This document shows positions 21,491 to 32,796 of a stretch of DNA of 64,000 nt, in pieces (positions within the stretch are counted from its first letter, which is position 1; each line of letters begins with the position of its first letter). The DNA comes from Rosa chinensis (Eukaryota; Streptophyta; Magnoliopsida; Rosales; Rosaceae). The stretch is from positions 20,871,001 to 20,935,000 of the forward strand of contig NC_037094.1 of the NCBI RefSeq assembly GCF_002994745.2, given 5' to 3'. The notes under the pieces were generated by a model. That model was not told the origin of the DNA. It saw only the letters and a list, made by a program, of their open reading frames with translations, and did no database searches. Position numbers and translations under genes: made by a program.

Positions 21491-22546
21491 AATTTGTAAC
21501 CTCTATTTATAGGCTACCATGCCAAAGCAGTTGGCATTAAACAAATGATAGTGGAGCATTAATTGGAGATAAGAAATGATGAATTTTGGAGATAAGGAAG
21601 CACTTTCGGCTGCACTTTCGGCTCCTTTATTCCTTCAATTATATCTCCATCAAGAATTCATATTTTGACCGTGACTTCTTCATAACAAATGTTCCACTAT
21701 GAGTGTAGATAATCATGGTAAAATTTCAGAGCTTTTGGTATAGTGTTTGGGAAGAAAAAGCTGCTGGACCTATTACAGGTCCAGTTTTCCAATTTTGCTT
21801 CTGCAGAAAATTGGACTGATTTTTTGAAGGCCTTCCACTCATAACTAGCTCTGGAACTCTTCATAAGAAATGATCCTTGGGATGTCTAGAATTAATCTGC
21901 ACAGTTTTAGCTCATTTGGATTTCATTTGATTAGTCTTCCGCCCTCCTTCCTTGTTTAGCTCGGTTTCTCCTAGTCGAAGTAGGAAAATGTGCTAAAGTT
22001 GACTTTTCATGCTTCCATAATAGGCTTTATTTAGCCTCTAAATATATATTTTTAACTTGTCGACAATATATAGCTTGAGCCACTGACATTGGCTCAATTT
22101 CTCCAAGACGTGCCTTGTCAGGCCAAAATGCTCATTTTGGGTCCAAACACTAGGTAGGCGGCGAGTTCGTTGTTTCGTCAAATGGTCGTTGCCTCCTAGT
22201 GGCAGGGTGAAGCTAAGTGTCATCAGATTTATCCTCCGGCGGCAACATAGTAGGAAAGCTGTGCAATTGATAATTATGCTGCGTTGTAATCGGGTTACAT
22301 ATCGAGTTATCTTTCCGTTATGTCAAAGCAAATGGAGTAGCCAGTAGAGCACTCTTTGCTAATTGGTGCTTGTTAGAATACATGATTTTTGTAGAGATTC
22401 CTGATATTATTTCAGGTTATACTCTAGATGCATATTGTAATAAGGGGTTTAGGCTCAATGCCCTACCTTCACCCCTTGTATTCAGCAGTTTCATTAATCA
22501 ATACTTGAGGGCAGCCGCACCAGCTCTTTATTCATAACAAAATCAT

Positions 22547-22962
22547 AATCTAATTTACTTCCATTTTTTTAAAAAAATTTCTTTCTGCTTCAATGTTTCA
22601 TTTATTTCAATCTATGTCAAAAAATTAGTTAGTTAACAACTATGAGCAATGAAGAAGATATTGAGATTTTTCTTTTGTGTTTTAAATTTTTACTTTCGGT
22701 ATTCACAAAAGGTATTGTAAATATTTTGATGTACTTAACACTAATGATTTTGTGAATTAAATAATGAATTCATGATAAAGAAGTAACAAAAAGACAAAAA
22801 AATAGTTATAAATGCAAATTTGGGTGGAGAAGATGAAGATATATTAATGTTATCCAATGAGAAATTAAGTAATCTTTCTATTTAATTCATTGGTTATTTA
22901 TTTATTTATTTATCCTTACAAATTTAGATTTTAGAAAATTAATGTATTTAGTAGTCATTTTA
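22547..22962. other. AT-rich spacer, no gene seen
   Basis: Over 75% A+T by eye, with homopolymer runs and an ATTT tandem run near 22896-22912. No coding potential. Confidence 0.7.
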
Positions 22963-22970
22963 CACTTGAG

Positions 22971-23550
22971 CAGAGGCGGAGCCACATAGGGGCACAGTGG
23001 GTCCTGTGACCCACTGACTTTTTAACATACAAATAAAATTTAGCTACCTTTGATCACCAAGTGATAGCTTGGTGTAGTGGTTGGGATGCGTTTTTGCTAG
23101 TAAGGAGGTCTAGGGTTCAATTCTCTTTAGCAGCATTATTACTATTTTTTTTTTTGGTATGTTGTGTGTTGTGTTATTGAAAGTACTTCCTTGAAGTAAT
23201 TATTTCCTTTTTGAATTTCTGTTGTTTGTTTCTAATTCGTGCTGTTTTATGCTTAGTTAATTATAAAAATAAATTTATTAAATAATTATAGATGTTTTTC
23301 TTTACTTAATATATTCATTTAAAAGAAAATTAAATATTATTGCATTCTGTTAAATGATTGCTGGATTTTATTTACTAAGAAAATATTTTACTAACATAGA
23401 TAAGAATACTGTTTTGAAACGATTTTAAAATATGAAATCACGTCGATGATAATAATCAAGTTAATAGATAGAAATTTTATTTAGAGATTTTGTATGTTTT
23501 TATATATCCATTTATGCCCCAGTAAACTTAAAATTCTGGCTCCGCCACTG
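22971..23550. mobile_element. hAT MITE (580 bp)
   Basis: Ends are CAGAGGCGGAGCC and GGCTCCGCCACTG, an imperfect inverted pair typical of plant hAT elements. A perfect 8-bp duplication CACTTGAG flanks it (22963-22970, 23551-23558). No transposase; the inside is AT-rich and contains a tRNA-like stretch. Confidence 0.92.
23064..23124 (+). other. tRNA-like A-box/B-box relic in the MITE
   Basis: TAGCTTGGTGTAGTGG resembles a tRNA D-arm/A box, and about 35 bp later GGTTCAATTCT resembles a T-arm/B box. Spacing fits a polymerase III internal promoter as found in tRNA genes and SINEs. The stems are not complete enough for a functional tRNA, so this is likely a SINE or tRNA relic carried in the MITE. 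Confidence 0.45.
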
Positions 23551-23558
23551 CACTTGAG

Positions 23559-23959
23559 TAATATATTTTTTCAATAATTCAATGTTTGTAGGGTGAACTG
23601 GCAATAGACGCACCCAATGATTAAACAGTTTTCAATTTGTTTGCTTTTTTGCTGAAAAATTTGATTAATTGTTGAATATTAAACAGTTTTCGTTCTGTTT
23701 ATTTTTTTTTGCCAGACAAATTGATTAATTGTTGAACGAGGACCTAAAATAGAGCTTTTATCATTAAATTTCAAGTCACGGTAAAAATGCCTTTATTTTT
23801 TCTAACTAAAAGATCTTTAATTTCAATAAAAAAAAAAAAAAACTAAAAGATCTTTAATTTAAGTCTTTAATTCCAAGTGCTCCATGGAAAACATGGTATT
23901 TTGATGGTGATCGACGTTGGAAACATTTCTCGAAACCACTCAAGAGTCAAGACTACCCG
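23559..23959. other. AT-rich spacer with ~70-bp tandem duplication
   Basis: Two adjacent copies containing AAACAGTTTTC and TTGATTAATTGTTGAA lie at about 23620-23740. A shorter duplication with AACTAAAAGATCTTTAATTT lies near 23805-23860. No gene seen. Confidence 0.65.
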
Positions 23960-24610
23960 GTGGATTACATATGCAGGCGGTAGGTCAGCTTGGCGAGTAA
24001 GTGAGTGCATTTCATCATAGATAGGCTGAATTTCTTGGTCATATCAAAGTTTTAAGTTGCAACCCGCCTGGTAGCTCCCAGTCAGAGCAGTGCACCAAAT
24101 GCGCCACAACTAGCCGAACTGTGGTTAGGCCTAATTGCAGATCGACCCGGACACGCTTTTCTACCAGATCCAAATGGTATGAACTGGAAGTCATGTCCCT
24201 GGAGGTGTTCATTGCTATTCAGGAATCTTTCAGGATAGAACTCAACATTTTGTGACCAAATTTGAGAATCTCTTCCAATGCTCCAAATATTTACTAGAAT
24301 TCTTTGATTTCTTGGCTATGTCGAATCCATCAACCGTAGTGTCATTGATGGATTCATGTGGAACTAGCATGCGGTGCAATGAGGTGTAATCTCAAGCTCT
24401 CATTCACCACCATATTCACGTAACTAGGTAATCAGTAACTTCTTCCACCATTCGGTCCTTGCCGGCCAATCACGCTTTGGAGCTCTAGGTGGAGATTTTT
24501 CATCACCCTCGGATGCTGCAGGAGCTCAGCGAAGTTCCAGACAACTACGGTAGCTGAAGTTTTGAAAGTAGCTATGATTATGTCTAAAAGACGGCCTTCA
24601 CGTTTGCTCG
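23960..24610 (-). pseudogene. cytochrome P450 (CYP71-clan) C-terminal pseudogene
   Basis: The minus strand retains, in order: DIIIATFKTSATVV (I-helix region, but the oxygen-binding AGTDTT is degraded), FAELLQHPRVMKNL, VNESLRLH (ExxR region), LVPHES and TVDGFDI, then [17 protein letters not shown], the heme-binding loop with the axial Cys. It continues into [17 protein letters not shown] and a tail AKLTYRLH before a stop. Stops and frame changes occur between these pieces, and the N-terminal half is missing. P450s of this clan are ER-anchored monooxygenases of specialised metabolism. This copy is dead. No intact P450 lies nearby. Confidence 0.85.
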
Positions 24611-25181
24611 GTCCATTAGATGCACTTGTTCATTGTGGTTATTGGGATTTGATGGCTGGTTCATTAACGAAAGCAAAAACGTGTGTACAAAATCCTCCTC
24701 ATGGTGATGGCCTTGTTGTTAGGTACTAGTACTCTTGGTCTTATTAATTAGCTTGTTCATGGTCCTGAATTATGGTCTAGCTCGAAGAGTTTATCAATTG
24801 TCTATTTTTCTTGAAGCGCCTAATCAATCCCTGAGAGAAAGAAAGTAAGAAATGGTTAGATTGTAATCATTCTCCCAGGATACAATTCAATCACCCTAAA
24901 CCCCTAACAGTTTTGGATATATTATCTAGCTACTTGGATGTGCTTTGTTCAATTCTACGCAAGCAGCTATAACATTTGGATCGGAGTTAAAGTTTTCGGT
25001 GTATAATCGTTTGAAAGAACTAGAAAGTCAACCACATCCAAACACACAAGATCCAAGTGAAAAGATACAAGCTTTCCTTCAAGTCTTTTAATTATTCACA
25101 AATAATTCTAAACATGCAATAAATAAGTAAGGTAATCACCTGTTGAAAAGATACACACAAGTCTCCTTTCATATACTTTAA
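24611..25181. other. spacer, no gene seen
   Basis: May include further decayed upstream sequence of the P450 near 24611-24720, but I cannot align it to a P450 motif. The rest is AT-rich. Confidence 0.5.
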
Positions 25182-25196
25182 ATAAATTAAGGATTA

Positions 25197-25384
25197 AATA
25201 TTTGTTACTCCTCAAATTTTTTTTTGAAAAACAGTTTAGTCCATCGCCTTTTAAATTAAACTGAATAGTCATTATTCTCTCTAATTCTCGCACAACAGGT
25301 CCATAACATGTCTAAAATAACTATTATACCCTTACTTCCTTTTTTGAAATTATTTTTCTCTTTTTTTTTATCTTTTTATTATTT

Positions 25385-25416
<32 letters not shown>

Positions 25417-25798
25417 CCCCTCCTTCTATTTCTTTTCTCCATTTGATGTTCTTCACTTCTTTGGAACTGTAGCTTTGCTCCTCCGGCGAAGTCTCTAGCT
25501 TTCGATGACATCTTTTCCAATAAGGTTCTTTGGTTGTGCCCCAAAATGTAAACAGAGCGTATAAACAAGTCCTAGATCTGAGCTTTGATGACCATAAGAA
25601 GGGGCTTATTGGGGTTACTCCTCAAACTTTTCCCTGAAAAACAGTTTAGTCCCTCACCTTTTAAATTAAACTGAATAGTCCTTATTCTCTCTAATTCTCG
25701 CACAACAGGTTCATAACATGTCTAAAATAACTATTATACCTTTACTTCCTTTTTTGAAATTATTTTTCTCTCTTTCTTTATCTTTTTATTATTATTTT

Positions 25799-25883
<85 letters not shown>

Positions 25884-26050
25884 CTTCTATTTCTTTTCTC
25901 CATTTGATGTTCTTCACTTCTTTGGAACTTTAGCTTTGCTCCTCCGGCGAAGTCTCTAACTTTCGATGACATCTTTTCCAGTAAGGTTCTTTGGTTGTGC
26001 CCCAAAATGTAAACAGAGCGTATAAACACGTCGTAGATCTGAGCTTTGAT
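25197..26050. repeat. ~420-bp tandem duplication of the MULE left end, with (CT)n tracts
   Basis: TTACTCCTCAAA, TCTCGCACAACAGGT, CATTTGATGTTCTTCACTTC and CTTTGCTCCTCCGGCGAAGT occur in both copies, starting near 25201 and 25617. CT tracts lie at 25389-25418 and 25803-25879; the second is much longer. Divergence between the copies is low. Confidence 0.9.
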
Positions 26051-26308
26051 GACCATAAGAATGGGCTTATGGGGGTCAGACCCATCATATCCTCTAAGCT
26101 CTTGCTCCGTCATATCCTCGACTTGGATTGAGCTTGGCGTCGTGGCAATCTTGGGCTTGAAATACTTGTTCACCAATTCTGAATTAGCACTACTCACTAC
26201 CGGAGGATTGTTGTAATCTTCGAGAGCCATAAACATTGTGGTAACATATCTGTAAACGACAAGCACCATCCTAGCGATTGTGAAAAACATCGCCGGTGAT
26301 AGCCCCAT
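25990..26308 (-). pseudogene. captured membrane steroid-binding protein (MSBP/MAPR) fragment
   Basis: The minus strand reads GLSPAMFFTIARMVLVVYRY (N-terminal membrane segment), then IQVEDMTEQELRGYDGSDPH and KPILMVIKAQIYDV, which is the start of the cytochrome b5-like heme/steroid-binding domain of plant MSBPs. In the family this protein sits in the ER or plasma membrane and organises P450 partners or binds steroids. Here the domain stops after about 20 residues and runs into unrelated sequence. The start codon region differs from the family (the usual ~15-residue head is missing). It is a captured 5' exon, read toward the MULE left end. Confidence 0.8.
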
Positions 26309-26513
26309 CTACACTGTTATCTCCTCCATCACCATCTCGTATATCCTCATCAATCAAATCTGATCTCTCTCTGTCTCTCTACCTCCCTTCCTCCCTCCCC
26401 CCTCCAAACCCGAATTGGAGAATAAAAAAAACACCAATCTCTATTCTCCTCCCCTGAGCCCTCTCTCTCTCACTCTCTCAACAAACATGAATGAGATCGT
26501 CAACCTCGAATCC

Positions 26514-26880
26514 CCAACATGTCAGCCCTCCCCTACTCCGATCTCCGGTGCTGGACTTGCCGCTCTATCCTTAACCCTTTCTCCACCGTCGAGTACGCCA
26601 CCAAGATCTAGATCTGCTTTCTGCTTCACCTATAACCACTTCCGTCCCTCTACACCTCCATCTCCGATGAAAACCTCCCCGCCGAGCTCTTCCCCTAATA
26701 CACCACCATCGAGTACGACTCATCGCTTGAAAAATCATCCACATTGCCGGTCTTCATCTTCGTCGTCGACACCTACACGATTGAGGAGGAGCTGTAGTTT
26801 CTCAAGTCAGCTCTATCCCAAGCACTGGGCTTATTGTTCAATCACTCCATTGCAGGGCTCATCATCAACAATAGGGAAGA
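26514..26880 (+). pseudogene. SEC23: captured SEC23 fragment (COPII coat)
   Basis: In one frame the plus strand reads LPYSDLRCWTCRSILNPFS then TVEYATKI followed by TAG where the family has Trp. After two small frame changes it gives SISDENLPAELFP, YTTIEYDSS, LPVFIFVVDTYTIEEEL, LKSALSQALGLL. These are the zinc-finger (CxxC) and start of the trunk (vWA-like) domain of SEC23, the COPII GTPase-activating subunit at ER exit sites. Only one CxxC pair survives. At least three stops make it non-functional. Orientation is opposite to the MSBP piece in the same MULE. Confidence 0.85.
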
Positions 26881-27222
26881 GGGCCTAGTCGTCGATTTCA
26901 TCGGTGATGGGGATCGGGATTGGGTTGTTGACTTGTTGGGAAGGAGAAAAGGAGGTATTAGATTTTGATCGACTTTTTAGGTTTTTGTTTTTAGTAGGAC
27001 AGAGAGAGAGCTACGAGAGAGAAGCAGAAAAAAAAAATTAAAAATCAGAGAGAGAGAGAGAAATAATAAATAGAAAAAATAAGTAAGGGTATAATCATTT
27101 TGGACCTATTGGGTGAGAATTAGAGAAAATAAGGACTAAATTGTTTAATTTAAAAGATGAGGGACTAAACTGTTTTATGGAGAAAAGTACAAAGAGTAAC
27201 AAGTATTTAATCCATAAATTAA

Positions 27223-27460
27223 ATTACAAAGACATACAGGCATAATTCGAGTAGTGTTTGTACATACTTAATTATGGAACACGTACATAAAAATATTACA
27301 GAAATGTACATTCAGCTTTGACATAACTAAATAAAACCAAAGTTAACTCATCAACATCACAAAAAAATAGTTACTAACAACATAACTGTTGTTATGATCT
27401 TGAGACTTGTGGATCAAACAATCACAAAGGACACAGCTTGGCTTGGAATCATCTTGATGA
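27223..27460. other. spacer, no gene seen
   Basis: AT-rich DNA between the Pack-MULE and the RNase H relic; no signal recognised. Confidence 0.6.
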
Positions 27461-27735
27461 TGGTTGGATCAAATGTAACTGTGATGAGGCTTTTCTTCAA
27501 GCCACTCACAGTGTGGTTCAAGGGTGATACTTAAAGATGCAACTGGACATGAGTTCATGGCATAAACAATTCATTCACTTGTCATCACCTTTCCATGCAA
27601 AGCTGGCAGCGCTGCAAGAAGGCTTGAAGATGGATGAGATGTTGCACTATGACCGCGTTGTCTTTGAGACTGGTTGCATGCTGTTGGTACATGCCATGCA
27701 GCAGTACATTATGTGCCTTTGTCAAAGTGACTGAT
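27461..27735 (+). pseudogene. plant RNase H-like (RVT_3) relic
   Basis: Reads GWIKCNCDEAFLQATHSVGS then VILKDATGHEFMA and, after one frame change, IHLSSPFHAKLAALQEGLKM and VVFETGCMLLVHAM. The order WxKxNxDGAF, ILRDxxG, SPxxAELxALxEGL, xxExDC is that of the RNase H domain that plant LINEs carry and that also occurs in host RNase H-like genes. The catalytic Asp of the first motif is kept (CNCDEAF), but the frame is broken. Probably the 3' end of a truncated LINE; a decayed host gene is the alternative. Confidence 0.65.
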
Positions 27736-27935
27736 GGAGAAAGAATCAAGGAATTAGCGATTATCATCAATCAGCAAGGATTATGGATCAATCAGCATTT
27801 AATGGCATCATTGTAATTGATATTTCTGTTGTAATTCTCTCGAATCTCTCCCTATATAAAGGGACTATGAAATGAAATTAGTAGACCAATTCCAATTCTC
27901 ATTTTACTTTTACAATTATGAGCTTTATAATATAT

Positions 27936-28071
27936 TGATTACACACATTTTTATGCATGTAATTGTATCTAAAACACTAAAAATAAGTTAATCCTCAAGT
28001 CAATTATTATGTAATTAATCCATTTTTATTTATTTATAGGTAATAAGTGGAGTTGTGGAAATCGAGAGAAA
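27936..28071 (+). repeat. gypsy 5' LTR, first segment
   Basis: Matches 12635-12770 of the solo LTR (AGTTAATCCT(C/T)(A/G)AGT, ATGTAATTAAT, TGGAGTTG(C/T)GGAAAT). The LTR resumes after the CACTA target duplication at 38153. Confidence 0.85.
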
Positions 28072-29484
28072 CACTACAAAAAAAAATTGCAATGGCTTCG
28101 CCAGTTAGAGTCGGCGTTCTTTTGCCGTAGCCAAAAATTGGCTTTTCTCTACGGCAAAGTTACGCCGTGGCAGAATTTGCGACTGAGTTATTGTGCCGTG
28201 GCAATAGGGGTAGCCAAACTCTAATATTCTACTTCGGTGAACATTAGCCGTCGCAAAGTTTCACTACTTTGCTACTGCATCTACAGTGCCGTCGCACGAG
28301 AGAACATAATTCTCTTAGTAAATCTATTTTCTAATAAAAAAGCCCTAACCCTAACCCTATTCCTCAATCTTTGTTCTTTACTGCAGCCCTCTTTCTCTTT
28401 CTCTCCATTTTCGATCTAACCCAACAAATTGAGCATCGTAAAACTTGGTGGCCACTGGGTTGATCTAGATCCAAGGCTTATTCTTTTTGGGTATTTCATT
28501 TTCCCCTCGGTCTTTCCTCTTTCTCTTTGTTGAATCCAATTCAATTTGCACTATTTCTATGGCCACTAAGAAGAAGCAAAGATTTCCGAAATGAGCTAAC
28601 TACCAATTAAGACTTGCGAAGAAGCCAAGCCTTGGGCGGAGACGGTCATGAACGTGTGTTCAATTGCACCTCCTTTGCCTTCATGGTGACTGCAATATGG
28701 CGACTTTGGTTCGACTCTTCCCCAGCCTACGCCTCTTCCAGTACGATTCCCTATCCCTCTTCTCTTTTCTTTATTCTTCAGTTCATCAATTCCTTGTTAC
28801 GCTTTTTCTCAGATATGTTTTTGTACAGGATTCCATTGTTTTTCCAAATTAGGGATTTACGTTTTCTTCTTTTTAATTCGATTACCTCAATTGGAGTAAT
28901 TTGGGTTTTAATTGCCTTGTTACAACTGCGATTTTTATGTGGATGCTTGCTCTATATCCGTGGTCTTTGTTTGAGTGCAAAAAATTGGTAGGTTGTCTCT
29001 CTATTCAGTACAAGACTGCATACTACCCTTTTTCTTTTGACTTCGTTTTTGGTTTTGTTGCGTCTTTGATTCTGGACAAAGTGTTTGATGTTTTTCTTTG
29101 GGATTTATTTTGTTACTTGGCTATTGAGAAAGAACCATAATTTGTACACGATTGGAGTAGAGTAGAGAAATTTGGCTTTCTTAGTTTGAATTCCGAGTGT
29201 GAGAATTGAGCTTTGATCTTTCTGTTTTCCTCTACTTTTATCAGAAATCAAATAATCGATTTTTTTCTTCTTTTTTCCTTTTTTCTTTTTTGTGGGTTCT
29301 GTTGTTCTTTTGATTAGAAGTCTTAGGGCATGAAAGGGAAAATATTAGCTAATGTCGTCTTATCAAGGTTGGTATTTTGTCAATGGCTGATAGTATTTTT
29401 GAAATGCATTTTTCTAAATTAAAAGTTAAAACCATTCTTTGTTGTTTGCTAGAAGGATGATAAGCTATATCTGTTGCTAGAAAA

Positions 29485-29544
29485 ATGACAGAAAGACCAG
29501 TTGAGGTGGATGAATCTCCAGTCCATCTGCTTGGTTCTACAAAG
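29485..29544 (+). other. exon-like ORF in the outer CACTA, unidentified
   Basis: ATG-initiated frame MTERPVEVDESPVHLLGSTK, followed by GTAAG that could be a splice donor. The next candidate exon after TACCAG at about 29636 soon meets in-frame stops. I do not recognise the protein; it is most likely a captured, decayed gene. Confidence 0.25.
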
Positions 29545-30616
29545 TAAGATTGGTCAAAATGTACACAAACACGAGTTATTTACTTCTTTGTAGTTTTAGT
29601 TTGTAAATTAGTAAGTTATTTTCTTTCTGAATACCAGTGAGGCAGAAAATGGGATTAAGAAACCAGAATGCTGCGAAAAAATCTAGGTCTAGAATGCTAT
29701 TTGGAAAGGAAAATGTCAAGGTGCATATCCATACTCACATTATCTATCTATTCTCCTAGAGTGTGTTTCTTTCTCTTGTTTTAATTCAGTTGGTATTTTG
29801 CAAAATTACTTTCTTATTGTGTTCAGGAAAGTATTTCAATGGAGCCATCTCAGTCTTAAGAATCTCTCTGCTTGCTCCTATCTTTGCCTGCAAGATCAAT
29901 CGTTCAATATGCGTGATCAGCAAATTCACTTTGCACAACTTTGAACTGATCTGGGCGCTAGATTCACTTTAAGATGGTGAGTCTTTCCTTTTCTTCTTTT
30001 TGTTGCATCTATGTGAAAGAACATAGAACAAAACTTTTTTTAAATTTCTTTTTATTGATACTCTTAGTTTGAATTGGTTAGATCTGCTAATCAGGATCAG
30101 AGAACTTAGGTATTTCAATCGTGGTGTGGTTTAGCTAGTACTAGAACTAATTGTCTGTTTCCATCTATCATTCCCCTATCATCTGAAATTGCTTCTTCCA
30201 CTACTAAAAAAAACTTCAATTGCGACGGCAAATAGTCATTTTGCTGTAGCAAATACTTTTCGCGACGGTAAATTGAGCATTGGCGACGGAAATGTTAGCG
30301 TTGCAATAGGTGGTGTCACAAGATCCATTTGCGACGGTAAATTTCCGTTGCAAAAAGTATTTGCGACGGAAAACTGTTGCCGTCGCAATAGCTAAACTAT
30401 TTGCAACGGGTACTTTGCCGTCGCAAAAAGATATTTCATTTAAAAAAAAATGGGGTGAATTGGTTGCGACAAAAACTTTGCTGTCGCAAAAGATATTTCA
30501 TTTATTAAAAAAAAAAATGGTGTGAGTTGCACACCAAAGCTAGTACCATCTACAACAAATATCAAAAATTAAAAAATATTGCAAAGATCAGTCAAAGGTT
30601 GAATTGCACACCAAAG

Positions 30617-30877
30617 CTAGCACCAGCCAAAGGTTGTTTTAAAACAAAGACCAGCCAAAGCAACCCATGCCAACACTGCAGCACCTTCATTAGAAGTCGA
30701 AGAAATGGCCAAAATATCAGCATTATCAAAAGCTGGGGCATTAAGTAAAAAATTCTTCAGGTTTTGGAAAGTGTTGAATTCACTTGACAAAACCACATAC
30801 TCAGTAATAAGTAAGTAAACTTCTAGAATTCCCATCAAGTAGCTCACCATAACATACATGTCCCACCCCTGCACCAA
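30617..30877 (-). other. open frame in the inner CACTA, unidentified
   Basis: A minus-strand open frame of 86 codons with MYVMVSYLMGILEVYLLI, then APAFDNADILAISST and NEGAAVLAWVALAG. It is hydrophobic and open without stops beside the subterminal repeats. It may be a further captured exon, but I recognise no family and chance cannot be excluded. Confidence 0.25.
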
Positions 30878-32401
30878 AAAAAAGCTACAGAACTCAATTT
30901 AAAGTTCATGTAAATGACAGAAATTCATATTCCATTTCATTGAACAAAAAGTACAAAATGACAATGTGTAATCCTATTTATTCTGCTGGCTAAACTAATT
31001 GATATCAATGGCTTTAGTCAGGTTAACAATCTAAGGGTGAGGGGTAAAATCATACCACTAACACTATTACTATTATTATTCTTTATCAATAAATACAATG
31101 CATAAGTTTGATTAAATGAGTGAACAACCAATAAAGTTTTTTCAATAGTGTAACCTTTTAGAATCAAAATGAACAATGACTTATAAGTTGGCACTAATGA
31201 GATAATATCAAAATAACTAAGTAGAACAATGACAAGGATGAAGCACAACGAATCAAATGTAGTTCAAAGTTCCAGCAGACTTCATATAATAGAAGATATA
31301 ACATCAACAAAGCCAAGACTAATATAGCATATATATACTAAACCAACAATATAGGCACCTTCAGTTTAAAGTATGCCAAAGATGTCTTCTCCTATATTAA
31401 CTCACCCAGCAAAAAAACTCAATGTAGTTTATAATCAGTGCTTAAGAGTTAATAGTTCAAACATCAAAACATCACAACATATAGCCAGAAAATACACAAG
31501 TAATCAACGAACCATGGAAATATGAAATTGAAGAAAATCGTACCTCCTTGTCAACTTGATATGCAGAGGATATGTGGTCTGGATCCTCAGGTGCTGATGA
31601 CATGTTCTCATTGTTTCCAAACTCTGATATTCCAGATTTCAGCTATTGTGTAATTTGATCCACCTGAGTTCGCTCAAAATTGTCCCACCAAACAGGGCAG
31701 TAAGTTAGTAGGTGGATATTGAGAGAGTTTGTAGTATAGATTTTGTGACAAACTATTTCGTTTAATTTCAAAAACGAAAACAGAAAATACCTATAATATA
31801 TAGAGGCTAGCAAAGTTTCGGCTCATAATGAAACAAAATAACCAAAAAAAAAAATGTTACTACAAAACAGAAATTTTTAAGTACGTTGGATCATATTTAA
31901 TTCATATGTCATCATATCCAAATCCTAGGAACCATGTTTTTATGGTGCAACATCTATGCCTTCTTGGCCAATGCATCCATCTTAGACTGATATTGGATTA
32001 ACTTTGACCTCTGAAATCCCACCCATTTCCAGTTAAAGGCCTGGTTTAGGTTCTTCAGTGAGACTGCAACACAACGAAGCATTTTCTATTGCTGACAAAA
32101 ACAAACTCCAGTAACTATACTTAATGTCTTAACCAGAGCTACAAAGCCCTGAATATAGAAACACTTATGTGTGGACACAGACAACTCCATTAAGTTATTC
32201 AACAATTAACCGTAGAATGAGCATGCAGCCTAGCGGAGATGAAAGGGAATCAGAGATGTCCTGATTATATATGTTCTAGTAATCAGTTTTGAATGTATTA
32301 TAAACTAAGACCATTACTTACAGATTTTATATCCACACAAACACACATATTCCGAGTATTTCATTTCAAATGAATTACAAGCATAAGAACATCAAACTTA
32401 C

Positions 32402-32796
32402 TTGCAGTCTTGTCTTAACAACCCACAATGGATTTGTTGAAATGGCTGTGGCAGTCCCAGCAGCATCTATCATATTTTCACCAATTGAGAGTTTGCCACC
32501 ATCCTCTACATTATGACAATATAGAATGTTTGAACCAACTACTAAATAGTCTCTAGAGCTCATAAATAAACCACTATTATGTACTTCATACAAATTCAAA
32601 AATCACAAAAACAAATCAAAACACATAATTCCAATACATTAGGTACTAAATCTGGGCTTATTAAAAATTGAAACTTGCATCAAATTCAATAACTTATTGA
32701 ACCAAAAATTACCTCTTTGACCGGTAAGCATGTCGTGGACCTGTAACCTGGTCTTGATGACATCCAAAGGGCAGATGAACGTAGCCACCACAGAAC
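32402..32796 (-). pseudogene. captured NAD-type mitochondrial carrier, two exons
   Basis: Exon 32796-32713 is preceded by TTTTCAG and followed by GTAATT; it reads SVVATFICPLDVIKTRLQVH with the carrier signature PxDxxKTR. Exon 32505-32402 is preceded by AATGTAG and followed by GTAAGT; it reads LSIGENMIDAAGTATAISTN and PLWVVKTRLQ, the second carrier signature (PLWVVKTR). The PLWVVKTRLQ form is typical of plant NAD+/pyrimidine-nucleotide or folate carriers of the mitochondrial and plastid membranes. The remaining exons are absent, so no transporter is made. Exact splice sites show capture from genomic DNA. Confidence 0.82.

Larger units (their letters stand above)
20514..22149. mobile_element. 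probable solo LTR inside the retroposon
   Basis: Begins TGTTTGGCTCC and ends GGGTCCAAACA, giving palindromic 7-bp ends. Flanking pentamers are CTAAG (20509-20513) and CTAGG (22150-22154), a duplication with one mismatch. Cutting it out rejoins a retroposon that has its own 16-bp duplication. It contains two internal direct duplications. I cannot assign it to copia or gypsy. Confidence 0.6.
19994..22530 (+). mobile_element. retroposon (non-LTR-like), split by a solo LTR
   Basis: A 16-bp direct repeat TTCATAACAAAATCAT flanks it exactly (19978-19993, 22531-22546). Such a long duplication fits target-primed reverse transcription, not an LTR or DNA element. The head is GC-rich (19994-20220), the middle T-rich, and the tail reads TTGTATTCAGCAGTTTCATT then GAGGGCAGCCGCACCAGC, a tail shared with the retroposon ending near 60119. 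There is no reverse transcriptase, so it is non-autonomous. About 900 bp belong to the element itself; the rest is the inserted LTR. ORFs across the head (20011-20574) have no recognisable domain. Confidence 0.75.
25191..27213. mobile_element. Pack-MULE with two captured host genes
   Basis: Left end GGATTAAATATTTGTTACTC and right end (reverse complement) GGATTAAATACTTGTTACTC match, and the inverted similarity goes on for about 180 bp (AAACAGTTTAGTCC and so on). A perfect 9-bp duplication ATAAATTAA flanks the element (25182-25190, 27214-27222), diagnostic for Mutator-like elements. There is no transposase. Inside are a minus-strand MSBP fragment and a plus-strand SEC23 fragment. The left terminal region is duplicated in tandem (25197-25610 and 25617-26050). 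Confidence 0.93.

Noticed and set aside
28344..28362. CCCTAACCCTAACCCT, telomere-like
   Set aside because: Only about three imperfect units of CCCTAA, in captured leader-like DNA; plant telomeres use CCCTAAA arrays. Too short for an interstitial telomere.
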